Notes under the pieces: generated by a model | Database searches by the model: none | The model's input: the letters and a program-made list of their open reading frames with translations, nothing else | What the model was told of the DNA's origin: nothing | Assembly (NCBI GenBank): GCA_007131625.1 | Contig: SLQC01000017.1 | Span: forward strand, 1-29,216 | DNA length: 29,216 nucleotides | Source of the DNA: Balneolales bacterium | GTDB taxonomy: Bacteria > Bacteroidota > Rhodothermia > Balneolales > Natronogracilivirgulaceae | Direction of reading: 5' to 3' | Part shown: piece after piece, positions 7,021-14,688 of the stretch | Layout: each line of letters opens with the position of its first letter | Position numbering within the stretch: position 1 is the first letter of the stretch | Position numbers and translations under genes: made by a program

Positions 7021-7773
7021 ATGAAACATACACCGCCTCTTACCGATAGAGAAAAGGAAGTTTATTCCTGGCAAACGACTATCACTGATTTGGGTGAAGA
7101 AGGGCAGCGGACGCTAAAGGGTTCTTCCGTGATGATTTCCCGATGCGGCGGAGTAGGAGGCCAGGTCGCCCTGCAATTGGCGGCGGCGGGTGTGGGTCGC
7201 CTTGTGATCGCCCACGGGGGAAACCTTAAACCGAGCGATCTGAACCGCCAGTTGTTGATGACCGACAACTGGATTGGCCGGCCTCGCATAGAGAGTATTG
7301 TACGGCGCCTCAAAGAATTGAATCCCCGTATGGAAGTAGTGGCGGAGGCCGCCAACGTCAATGATGAAAATATTGAACGACTTGTCGGAGACGCGGACTT
7401 AATTGTCGATTGCGCCCCACTATTCAAGGAACGTTACGTGATGAACGCCGAGGCAATGAGGCAAGGTAAACCCATGGTTGAATGTGCGATGTATGATATG
7501 GAATTCACGGTCACCTCTTTCTTTCCCGGGAAAAGCCCCTGCCTGGTCTGTTATTGTCCGGAGACTCCCACTTGGTGGGAGCGACGGTTTCCGGTACTTG
7601 GAGCGGTCAGTGGAACCGCCGGGGCAATTGGCGCTGTCGAGGCGGTGAAAATCCTTACCGGTATGGGAACTCCTCTATATGGTACTCTTCTCAGTGCCGA
7701 TCTCCGCATTATGCGTTTCCGCAGATTGAATATTACCCGTGACCCGGGCTGCAAAATCTGCGGTCATCTTTGA
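7021..7773 (+). CDS. E1-like ThiF/MoeB-family protein lacking catalytic residues
   Basis: A 250-residue protein of the ThiF/MoeB/HesA fold, 18 bp after the importer ATPase and probably cotranscribed. The overall layout matches MoeB, with a Rossmann loop CGGVGG (42-47), DLNRQ (73-77), the RPRIE helix (88-91) and a four-Cys zinc site (C174/C177 and C244/C247). Several residues that run the chemistry in active E1 enzymes are replaced. The first Gly of GxGGxG is Arg41. The two Asp of DxD are His65 and Gly67. The ATP-binding Lys is Arg89. The Mg-binding Asp after VDC is Pro133. No Cys stands at the persulfide/thioester position near 185-200. Adenylation of a MoaD/ThiS-like partner by the standard route is therefore doubtful. 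Its place beside a Mo/W importer suggests a role in metal-cofactor handling (inference). ThiF-like genes are known in tungsten-enzyme operons. Confidence 0.8.
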   Translation: MKHTPPLTDREKEVYSWQTTITDLGEEGQRTLKGSSVMISRCGGVGGQVALQLAAAGVGRLVIAHGGNLKPSDLNRQLLMTDNWIGRPRIESIVRRLKELNPRMEVVAEAANVNDENIERLVGDADLIVDCAPLFKERYVMNAEAMRQGKPMVECAMYDMEFTVTSFFPGKSPCLVCYCPETPTWWERRFPVLGAVSGTAGAIGAVEAVKILTGMGTPLYGTLLSADLRIMRFRRLNITRDPGCKICGHL

Positions 7774-7813
7774 TTTGGGTTTCAGTCAAAAGGGTTTTGT
7801 CCACTTAATGTTC

Positions 7814-7830
7814 AAGCCATATTTCGGCTT
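7814..7830. terminator. Weak hairpin between convergent genes
   Basis: AAGCC (7814-7818) and GGCTT (7826-7830) form a 5-bp stem with a 7-nt loop in the 68-bp gap between the convergent ThiF-like and exported-protein genes. There is no clear T-run on either strand, so it is a weak bidirectional terminator candidate. Confidence 0.22.
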
Positions 7831-7841
7831 CTTACATACGG

Positions 7842-8789
7842 TCACGGGTCTGGAAAAATTCCTGAGCCTGTGCCCGAAATTTCGTATGTTGATAGTCGCT
7901 CAACTTTATTTTCCCAATCGAAAGACATCAATATATCCACTCCCGGACTTTCGGCTTTGATCTGACACGAACCGGTACCGGTCAGGAATTCTCCGACATC
8001 GGCCAGGGTCCATGCGTTTATGCCATCGCCAACCAGGGCATACATCATAAGCCCTCTTCCATAAATGGGAAACACGATGGGTTCATTCTCAAAATCTTTC
8101 AGATCCCGCTCGGTGCCAAGCAGCATATTGATGAATATCTGTTCATCGGGGTCATCTCGATTCAGAGTCAGTACATGGAAGTTTATATCGGTATGTAATT
8201 CTCCCGGATCCATCCCGTACTGTTCGGCGTAATCAGTAGAAATTTGCAACGTTTTTTCAAGCCTGGACAACTCTTCATCAAGGGTTTTGCGAGCCTTTTT
8301 GTCTTTGCTGCTTATGCCGCTCTCCAGCAGAACCCATACACCTGCATGTCTTTCCAGAAGCTTCTCAGCGATCACCTGTCGCATCGGAGATTGAAACAAG
8401 ACATCAACAACACCGTCTTCCAATGGTCCTTCCCACAAAGAGCCTCGAATGCCTGATATCATGGGGTAGCGCAGTTCAATTCGGGGCAGGTCCTTACCCG
8501 ACGGATTCGGGTGATTCATCACGGCATGGTCATTCATAATCACAGTTATATTAGAATGATACCCTTGACCCCTCTCTGCCGCCATTAGCATTTCGACCAC
8601 AGCTTGCTGACTGTCTGTCAACTCTTCCTTATAATGAACCACTACGTCATAGGGGTCGGAATCCCAATATTCGAGAGAAAATTGAAAAACAGGTAGTGGA
8701 CAAGCTGTAGCACTTGAATTATAACCGAATATTACTATTGCAGTTACGCTCCATATGAAAATATACAAGCTGTTTTTTTGGGGTCTCAT
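7842..8789 (-). CDS. Exported protein of unknown function (ACPLPVFQFSLEYW motif)
   Basis: A 315-residue protein with a signal peptide (hydrophobic residues about 9-22, cleavage probably near SATA). The mature protein starts with CPLPVFQFSLEYWDSDPYDV. Other distinctive stretches are SPMRQVIAEKLLERHAGVWVLLESG (about 142-166), the helical KDKKARKTLDEELSRLEKTL, and a C-terminal block VFPIYGRGLMMYALVGDGIN, then EFLTGTGSCQIKAESPGVDILMSFDWE. I do not recognise a named domain. From memory, similar ACPxxxxxLExW and NPGVDLLM motifs occur in unannotated proteins of Planctomycetes/Verrucomicrobia, which I could not verify. One Cys lies near the N-terminus and one in GSCQ. It lies 270 bp downstream of a thioredoxin-like lipoprotein gene on the same strand. 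A 9-G tract lies 21 bp upstream. Confidence 0.75.
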   Translation of the reverse strand: MRPQKNSLYIFIWSVTAIVIFGYNSSATACPLPVFQFSLEYWDSDPYDVVVHYKEELTDSQQAVVEMLMAAERGQGYHSNITVIMNDHAVMNHPNPSGKDLPRIELRYPMISGIRGSLWEGPLEDGVVDVLFQSPMRQVIAEKLLERHAGVWVLLESGISSKDKKARKTLDEELSRLEKTLQISTDYAEQYGMDPGELHTDINFHVLTLNRDDPDEQIFINMLLGTERDLKDFENEPIVFPIYGRGLMMYALVGDGINAWTLADVGEFLTGTGSCQIKAESPGVDILMSFDWENKVERLSTYEISGTGSGIFPDP

Positions 8790-8809
8790 AACACTGAGTA
8801 AACTATACC

Positions 8810-8818
8810 GGGGGGGGG
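8810..8818. promoter_or_regulatory. Homopolymeric G9 tract in the leader/promoter region
   Basis: Nine consecutive G lie 21-29 bp upstream of the ATG at 8789 (C9 in the direction of transcription). On the minus strand the tract is followed by TATAGTTTA, which loosely resembles the Bacteroidota -7 element TAnnTTTG. Slippage of the tract could change promoter spacing. The link to expression is speculative. Confidence 0.35.
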
Positions 8819-9058
8819 AAGTATTGATTATTAAAGTACTATACGTTTAATTCCTGGTTTTTGCAAGGTACTAATCCTGATAATCTACTTTATTAACATG
8901 GGAAGAATTCCGGAACAGGTACGGGATATGAGCATTAAAGCAGATGGAGCATCCATGTGTTTCATCATGCGCCGGTGTGTCAAAGATATTGCCATGGGTG
9001 TTTCATCACAAATCAAATCGGTTGAATCAGTTTCATGAAATCGTATTTTCTGTAATGA

Positions 9059-9568
9059 TCAATTATTACGGATATAACTTTCAAAGGTTGAATTCTCGAA
9101 TGCTTCCGTGCCCACAAATGTTAACATTTGTTCAAATCTCCTGGCATGAATAAATCCCGGCTGAACAGCCAGTGGTTCGCCTTCCGGATCCAGAAAAATG
9201 GTTGTAGGTAAAGTGAAGACTCCAAATTTTGAAGCCAGATCCGATTCGGAGTATGTTTCCCCGAGAAACGTGACGGTTTTATCCGATTCGGAGTCCACCC
9301 GAACCGGATAAAAATATGCTTGTAGTACCTCCTGAACTTGTGCATCGGAATAGGTTTCGTTTTGCATGCGCTTGCATAAATCACACCAGTCCGCATATAT
9401 ATCCAACAGGATAAACTTCCTTTCTTCATTTGCAAACTCCTGTGCTTCTTCAAGAGTGATCCAAAGCCCAGGTATATTTCCATCATAGTCGTCAGTATTC
9501 ACCGATTCGACATCGGAAGAACAGGACACCAGTAGCAGCAATAGTATCAGCAAAGATAACTTATGCAT
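9059..9568 (-). CDS. Thioredoxin-fold lipoprotein (WCDLC active site)
   Basis: A 169-residue protein. The signal MHKLSLLILLLLLVSC gives lipobox LVSC with Cys16 as the lipidated residue. The thioredoxin_7/DsbD-gamma-like domain shows YADWCDLCKRM (CxxC near residues 62-65) and the cis-Pro segment TLPTTIFLDPEG, with GFIHARRF near the end. It lacks a fused membrane domain, so it is probably a periplasmic thiol reductant, oxidase or chaperone rather than a complete DsbD. AGGGA 8 nt upstream of the ATG supports the start. It lies 91 bp downstream of the giant PQQ-type gene on the same strand. That protein has a cysteine-rich C-terminal region, a plausible client (inference). Confidence 0.88.
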   Translation of the reverse strand: MHKLSLLILLLLLVSCSSDVESVNTDDYDGNIPGLWITLEEAQEFANEERKFILLDIYADWCDLCKRMQNETYSDAQVQEVLQAYFYPVRVDSESDKTVTFLGETYSESDLASKFGVFTLPTTIFLDPEGEPLAVQPGFIHARRFEQMLTFVGTEAFENSTFESYIRNN

Positions 9569-9659
9569 AAGTTTGTTCCCTAAGTACTTATTGACCTGAA
9601 TGCCATCCGAGTCAAAATCTTGCAGATGACCTGACTCAGAGGTAACAAGTCGAAACGTA

Positions 9660-12600
9660 TCATTCTAATGAATCTGTGAACTGTTCTGATTCTTCCTCAT
9701 CCTCTTCCAAAAACACATCCAGGCCGCTAAGTAATGGCTTACGTTCGCTGCCCGGAGATGATATAAATTCCAGCATCAGTTCACCGTCTCCATTAGGGCG
9801 TACGCCTTCAATTTCGGCCACGAATACGCGCCTGGCGCCACCGGTCTTTTCAACAATATCCAGTCCCTGGAGCACCATATCGCCCTGCATAAGCACATCG
9901 AATACCCGCTTTCCGTTTGAGACTTCGGCCGGCTCGGCAAAATGCAGACGCACGGTATAAGTAGAACCGCCCGACGGATTTGAAGTATCATTGAAAAGGC
10001 CTTCCAGGTGGATACGGTTGATCCCCTCCACCCCGGAAGCGGCAACCCAGCGATAGCCGTTGTTCTCCTCTTCAATCTCAAGTGCATGATTGGTAAACCA
10101 TTGAAGATCTGTATCGGAACTTATTTCCATTGGGACATGGGGTACAGGAACGCGCTCGATACGGGGGTAATTAATCCACATAACACCATCGGCAACCCGG
10201 CTGCCCGGTGCGCCCAGGTTTAGACCGAATTTACTTATCGAACCTGGTTCCGGATCAGAAAAGGAGTTATACGTCCACTTTTCTACATCCGGCATATGGA
10301 CAAATGCGAGCGAGGTCTGGTGCTGATAGCTGCATGAACAGGATCGGGTATAGTCGGGGGCGTTAAGTACTCCGTCAGCTACTACAAGGTTGTTGGTACA
10401 GCCGGAGCGGAACCCGGCCAGATTACCTGTTCCACTCTCGTTTTTGAGATCGGTATACCCCGCTGCACCGGAACGAAAGGTAATAAGGTGTGTGCTGACA
10501 TTTTGTGTGCCGCAACCGTAAGTACGGTTAAATCGCAATTGTTCGAACATCCCGTTCATCGGGTTTGCAACCTGGTAAAATTCACCAGTCAGCAGATCCA
10601 GTGATCTGTTATTTTGTCCGGTTATTATACGCCTTTGGGCATCATGTAACGCGACAGGGCCCGTATGGTTTTCATTGCGCTGCCACAGCTCGCGTCCGTC
10701 TTCACCACGCAAGGCAAGCAACCGGTCTCTCGGTTCATCCGGAAGCGCGCGTCTGGCACCGTATCTACCGGCTTGCAGCAAGACATCATGTTCCTGCGAA
10801 TAGGCAAGCCATGTGCCGTAAACATCGTTTTCATAGTCCCAAAGCACCGAACCGTCATGAATGTCGAGGGCCCGTATGCGGGGACTGAGATCCGGTTCTA
10901 TACCCCGACGTGTAAGATATGTCTGAATTTCGGAAGATAGATTGTCCAGAACAAATATGCGTCCGTTGGCAACAGATATTGCATTATGACGAAAACCATA
11001 GCGTGCCTGATGCGTCCATTTAATCTCGCCACTGAAGCGATCTATAACAAGGAGAAACTCGCTGGAGGTGGCATTCCAGTTGTCTTCTCTTCCCGGTTGT
11101 CCATCGTCAAAATAGTGCGGATAGGCAGCCACCACGAGGTAATCACCCGAAACGAGGATATGGCCCCAGCGTTCTTTCTCCTCTTCGGATATTTGGGCCG
11201 CATACGACATATTGATATCACCCATCATATCTGTTTCAGCATGATCGGGCAGATCGTCACGGGCGGGAAGATCAAACACCGCCAGCTGTTCACCGGAGTT
11301 TAAATCCAATCGCAGTAAACGGTCTTTATATATAACGTATACGGCATCACGTGTTGTGACATAAGGGCTTCCTATAAAGTTGGCCCCCGGATGATTTGGG
11401 AAATAAACCGGTGCTTGTCGAGCTTCGTGTTCGAGGCTGGTGAAGTTTTCACCCACCAGGGGCAGCTCCACCGACCATAATTCACGGCCGGTATAGACGC
11501 ATCGGGCAGTTACGTGGTCAACTCCCATGATAACCAGGCGGCCCTCAACAACATGCGGAATGGGGCCGTTCATATGCCTGGGTAATGTCTTGTCATTGCT
11601 CGAACCGCCAAACCAGGTTATACCTAACGGGGTAAAGACGCGGTCGTCGGCAGAGTAGGTGGAGTTGGCGGCATCGGAATACTGATGCGTCCACGTATCG
11701 GATCCGGGAAGCGGCCCTGGCCGGCTCAAAAGTACATGGTCTCCGTGTTTGCTGATCCGGGCATTTTCCAATTCCGCATTTTCCACTGTTGCTGCAAAAG
11801 TCTGCTGTTTGTCTTCAGAAAACAGCCGATACCACCTGGATCCGCCTATCGGCAGATAGACTGTGCCGCCGTATGGCCTCAGCGGCCGGTACAAGGCCTC
11901 GGCAAAGGCCTCGCCGGCCTCCAATCCCCCGGCTACCGGATCTTCGGAAACGATCAGTTCGGCGATATAATCTGGCAGGCGCATCGACATTGCATCACCC
12001 CGGTGTATGGCCACCCGCTTGCCATAAAGGCCGGCTTTGCTGAATCGATCTCTGAGACTCTGAACCAACTCCTCGTCCGGGTCGAAGGCCACGATATGCA
12101 GATCAGACTGAAGCAGCAGCTCTTCCAGCAATCTGCCGGTGCCGATGCCGAACATCAGGGCATAACCGTCTGCAGCACCGGATGTTTCCAGCAGCCGGCT
12201 TGTGCGTCCGGTCCACTCATCATCGCTGCTGCGGATCGGTTCGGGGTTGTAGGAATGCACCATCGGTTCCCGCTCCGTGGGTCCAAAGGCATATATCCGA
12301 CCCTGTGTTGTGACGACAAACAGGCGATCCCGGGCTGCGATCATGCGAAAAACATCACCTTCGACACGGTCCTGCCAAGCCGGAGTGGCGGTCAGGTCGC
12401 CGTTTTTGAATCCAACATCAAGACCAACGATCATGCCGTTTTGACCGCTACCGTAAAGCCGGTGACCAGCGAGCATGTGCAGTTCTTCAAGTCCGTCGAT
12501 GACATTGTCTTGCCACTTAGCACCTGCGCCGTCCATATCCAAGAGTTGTCCGAACGGGTGGTGGTCATCGACGCCGAAGACCATACTCTGCGCTACAACA

Positions 12601-14378
12601 TGGGCATCAACTCTGTCAAGATGAGAACCGTCGTCCAGCGAATACAATTGATTGCGATACACTCTGGGATTGAAATATACATGTTCATCGGCGTAAACGC
12701 GATATCCGCCTCCTCCCTTGCCGCCCTGTTGGTAGCGAAAATAGAGCATTTCACCGCTGTGACGATCAAACACCGCCGGAGTGGTGCGCCCACCGGGCAC
12801 AATGAGTTTGTCTCCGGAAACGGCAATCGATCCCTGGGGAGCCACTCCGCCGAATGCGTAAGCTCCGCCATGCGGATGCAGATCCATACGACTGCCTGTA
12901 CCGGAATTAACCCACTCTAAATCTCCCGAGCCTGCATCCAGCGCATAGACAAATACCCCTTCATGGGGCCACATTCCGGCTGCGAAATAAAGCATACCAT
13001 CCTTTATTACCGGTCCGCCGCGGACCGACCACATACTTATCACTCGCTCATTGCCCAGCACTTTACGATCCATGGGACCGCCCCGGAACTTCCAGAGAAG
13101 TTCACCATTGTCGGCTCCCAGGCAATATATGTGTCCGTCATCTGACGGCACATATATGCGTCCGTCCCATACAACCGGTGCCACCCGGATCGGTCCATCC
13201 GTATAGAACTCCCAAACCGGTTCACCTGAATCAATATCATAAGCCGTAAGCTTGTCTTCGACCATGGACGGGACATATATCATTTCACCGGAGACCACGG
13301 GTTCATAGGAGAGGTCAAACTCCAGTTTGTCAAAATCGTCCATTTGCGGAGGCCAGGCTCGCCTTGGCTCGGACAACTCGACCACCCAGTTGAGATGCAA
13401 CTCCCTGGCAAGCTCATGAGGAGTGGCTGCACCTCGCCTTGGTTCATACCGCCACATCGGCCAGTCGGCTGTCTCGTCCGGCAGGTCAATAAGGGTCGAC
13501 TCACCCATCAACTCCAGGGCATGGTGTGCCGCCAGGTGAACAAGCCAATTGTCCCCCTCCAGGGCTATGCGAAGATCCTTCACGGCTGCCCGATCACCAA
13601 ACTCGCCTAAAAACCCGGCAGTTCTGGCCTGAAGTACCGGAAAGGGGGCTTCCCGGACGATGCGTCGCAATACGGCGATTGCTTCGGGATCTCCCTGTTC
13701 CTTGAGTTCGGACAAGCCGACATCCATTAAAGTTTGTCGTGAATTTCGAACGGCATTTGCTATAGCATTTTTTACTTCCGGATCCTCATCACCCAAAGCC
13801 TCAATAAAATTGAAAACCATAGTTTCTTCAATCTCATCAAAAGCCTCTAACATAGCAGGAACGGTTTCCACAGCCGGGGAGCCGGGTGATACTAAAAAAA
13901 TCCATGCTATGCTAAGCCCGCCAGCATCCTTGTTTGTCATGCGAAGCGTTTTAAGGCCTTCAGATAAATGCACAGGCTTATCAAAATGACTGAACTGCCA
14001 CTCTCCTGACTCCTCACCAAAACCACCGGTATCAGGAAATTCCAGTTTTTCAATCATTTCTTCCCCATTAATTTCGAGGTTGCGAAATACAGGCTGGTCG
14101 CTTCCCGAGGCAAATACAACAAAGGGTATATATACGCCATCTGCCGGAATGTCAATTTCCCATTCAAGCCAGTGACCCTCATCATCCCAGTGTGTTACGG
14201 ATGAATAATAGTGATCGGTTTGTATTTCACTGTCACCACCCCCTTCGGCAACCAAATCCAAAGCATGAACACCTGTAATCAACGGTACTTCATTCTCCTG
14301 AGCGGTTGTTTGCAAGGGAGTTAACAGTAGTGAAAAAACAACAGACAATAAAACCGTCGTATTGATTTTTTTAAACAT
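9660..14378 (-). CDS. Giant exported PQQ-like propeller / SAM-fold / malectin-like protein
   Basis: A 1572-residue protein with signal peptide residues 1-26 (TTAQE). Domains in order: a carbohydrate-binding/malectin-like beta domain (about 30-165); a HEAT-like helical stretch (about 175-295); a first PQQ-type beta-propeller starting ADWPMWR (304-720, units such as VVWDGRIYVPSDDGHIYCL); and a Rossmann methyltransferase-like domain (about 735-885: FGIGTGRLLEEL 743-754, VAFDPDEEL 763-771, IHRGDA 791-796). After these come a second propeller (about 895-1390) with Cys1289, Cys1327 and Cys1347/1349 (SCSCSYQ), and a malectin-like domain (about 1435-1560, YTVRLHFAEP, RVFDVLMQG). GGAGG 8 nt upstream fixes the start. 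I recall this architecture from unannotated planctomycete proteins. The function is unknown; polysaccharide binding plus redox-cofactor binding is one guess. It is a tandem paralogue of the gene upstream. Confidence 0.88.
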   Translation of the reverse strand: MFKKINTTVLLSVVFSLLLTPLQTTAQENEVPLITGVHALDLVAEGGGDSEIQTDHYYSSVTHWDDEGHWLEWEIDIPADGVYIPFVVFASGSDQPVFRNLEINGEEMIEKLEFPDTGGFGEESGEWQFSHFDKPVHLSEGLKTLRMTNKDAGGLSIAWIFLVSPGSPAVETVPAMLEAFDEIEETMVFNFIEALGDEDPEVKNAIANAVRNSRQTLMDVGLSELKEQGDPEAIAVLRRIVREAPFPVLQARTAGFLGEFGDRAAVKDLRIALEGDNWLVHLAAHHALELMGESTLIDLPDETADWPMWRYEPRRGAATPHELARELHLNWVVELSEPRRAWPPQMDDFDKLEFDLSYEPVVSGEMIYVPSMVEDKLTAYDIDSGEPVWEFYTDGPIRVAPVVWDGRIYVPSDDGHIYCLGADNGELLWKFRGGPMDRKVLGNERVISMWSVRGGPVIKDGMLYFAAGMWPHEGVFVYALDAGSGDLEWVNSGTGSRMDLHPHGGAYAFGGVAPQGSIAVSGDKLIVPGGRTTPAVFDRHSGEMLYFRYQQGGKGGGGYRVYADEHVYFNPRVYRNQLYSLDDGSHLDRVDAHVVAQSMVFGVDDHHPFGQLLDMDGAGAKWQDNVIDGLEELHMLAGHRLYGSGQNGMIVGLDVGFKNGDLTATPAWQDRVEGDVFRMIAARDRLFVVTTQGRIYAFGPTEREPMVHSYNPEPIRSSDDEWTGRTSRLLETSGAADGYALMFGIGTGRLLEELLLQSDLHIVAFDPDEELVQSLRDRFSKAGLYGKRVAIHRGDAMSMRLPDYIAELIVSEDPVAGGLEAGEAFAEALYRPLRPYGGTVYLPIGGSRWYRLFSEDKQQTFAATVENAELENARISKHGDHVLLSRPGPLPGSDTWTHQYSDAANSTYSADDRVFTPLGITWFGGSSNDKTLPRHMNGPIPHVVEGRLVIMGVDHVTARCVYTGRELWSVELPLVGENFTSLEHEARQAPVYFPNHPGANFIGSPYVTTRDAVYVIYKDRLLRLDLNSGEQLAVFDLPARDDLPDHAETDMMGDINMSYAAQISEEEKERWGHILVSGDYLVVAAYPHYFDDGQPGREDNWNATSSEFLLVIDRFSGEIKWTHQARYGFRHNAISVANGRIFVLDNLSSEIQTYLTRRGIEPDLSPRIRALDIHDGSVLWDYENDVYGTWLAYSQEHDVLLQAGRYGARRALPDEPRDRLLALRGEDGRELWQRNENHTGPVALHDAQRRIITGQNNRSLDLLTGEFYQVANPMNGMFEQLRFNRTYGCGTQNVSTHLITFRSGAAGYTDLKNESGTGNLAGFRSGCTNNLVVADGVLNAPDYTRSCSCSYQHQTSLAFVHMPDVEKWTYNSFSDPEPGSISKFGLNLGAPGSRVADGVMWINYPRIERVPVPHVPMEISSDTDLQWFTNHALEIEEENNGYRWVAASGVEGINRIHLEGLFNDTSNPSGGSTYTVRLHFAEPAEVSNGKRVFDVLMQGDMVLQGLDIVEKTGGARRVFVAEIEGVRPNGDGELMLEFISSPGSERKPLLSGLDVFLEEDEEESEQFTDSLE

Positions 14379-14688
14379 TGAGGTAACCTCCGGAATATTT
14401 TCTAAACTTGTGCATTTAAATGTAAACCTGTTACTCTAACGGCGGTTGCCGTTGTCACCGGCTTGTGACGGGAGCGGTTTCTAAACAGATCATGTTTAAG
14501 TTATGAGTAACGTAAAACGGATGAAATAAAGAATTAATTCTAAAGTATTATTTCTAAAGGTACAATACGTTTTTTCCCTGTCTCTCACAAGGCAAGATTC
14601 AGGTGCTTATTAACCTTTTTAAAGGAGGCAAAGATCCTTTTAGTTAAAAAAGAGTTCTATTAATGGCCTTTTATGCAACCAGTTAACA
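14379..14688. other. Leader/intergenic region between the two giant paralogues
   Basis: 310 bp without a gene. In minus-strand order it holds overlapping alternative stems (CCTTT 14614-14618 / AAAGG 14621-14625 / CCTTT 14636-14640), an AT-rich stretch, two back-to-back hairpins (14438-14469) and the SD GGAGG (14387-14391). The gap is large enough for an independent promoter for the 1572-residue protein. Confidence 0.5.
14438..14469 (-). promoter_or_regulatory. Two back-to-back hairpins in the 5' leader
   Basis: AACGGC-GGTT-GCCGTT (14438-14453) and GTCAC-CGGCTT-GTGAC (14454-14469) are perfect stems directly abutting each other, 60-91 nt upstream of the ATG at 14378. No T-run follows on the minus strand, so an intrinsic terminator is unlikely. 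An RNA leader structure or paired operators are possible. Confidence 0.35.

Noticed and set aside
11685..12920. 411-codon plus-strand open frame
   Set aside because: It lies wholly antisense to the well-supported PQQ/SAM-fold gene; its long openness follows from that gene's codon bias and its product has no recognisable domain.
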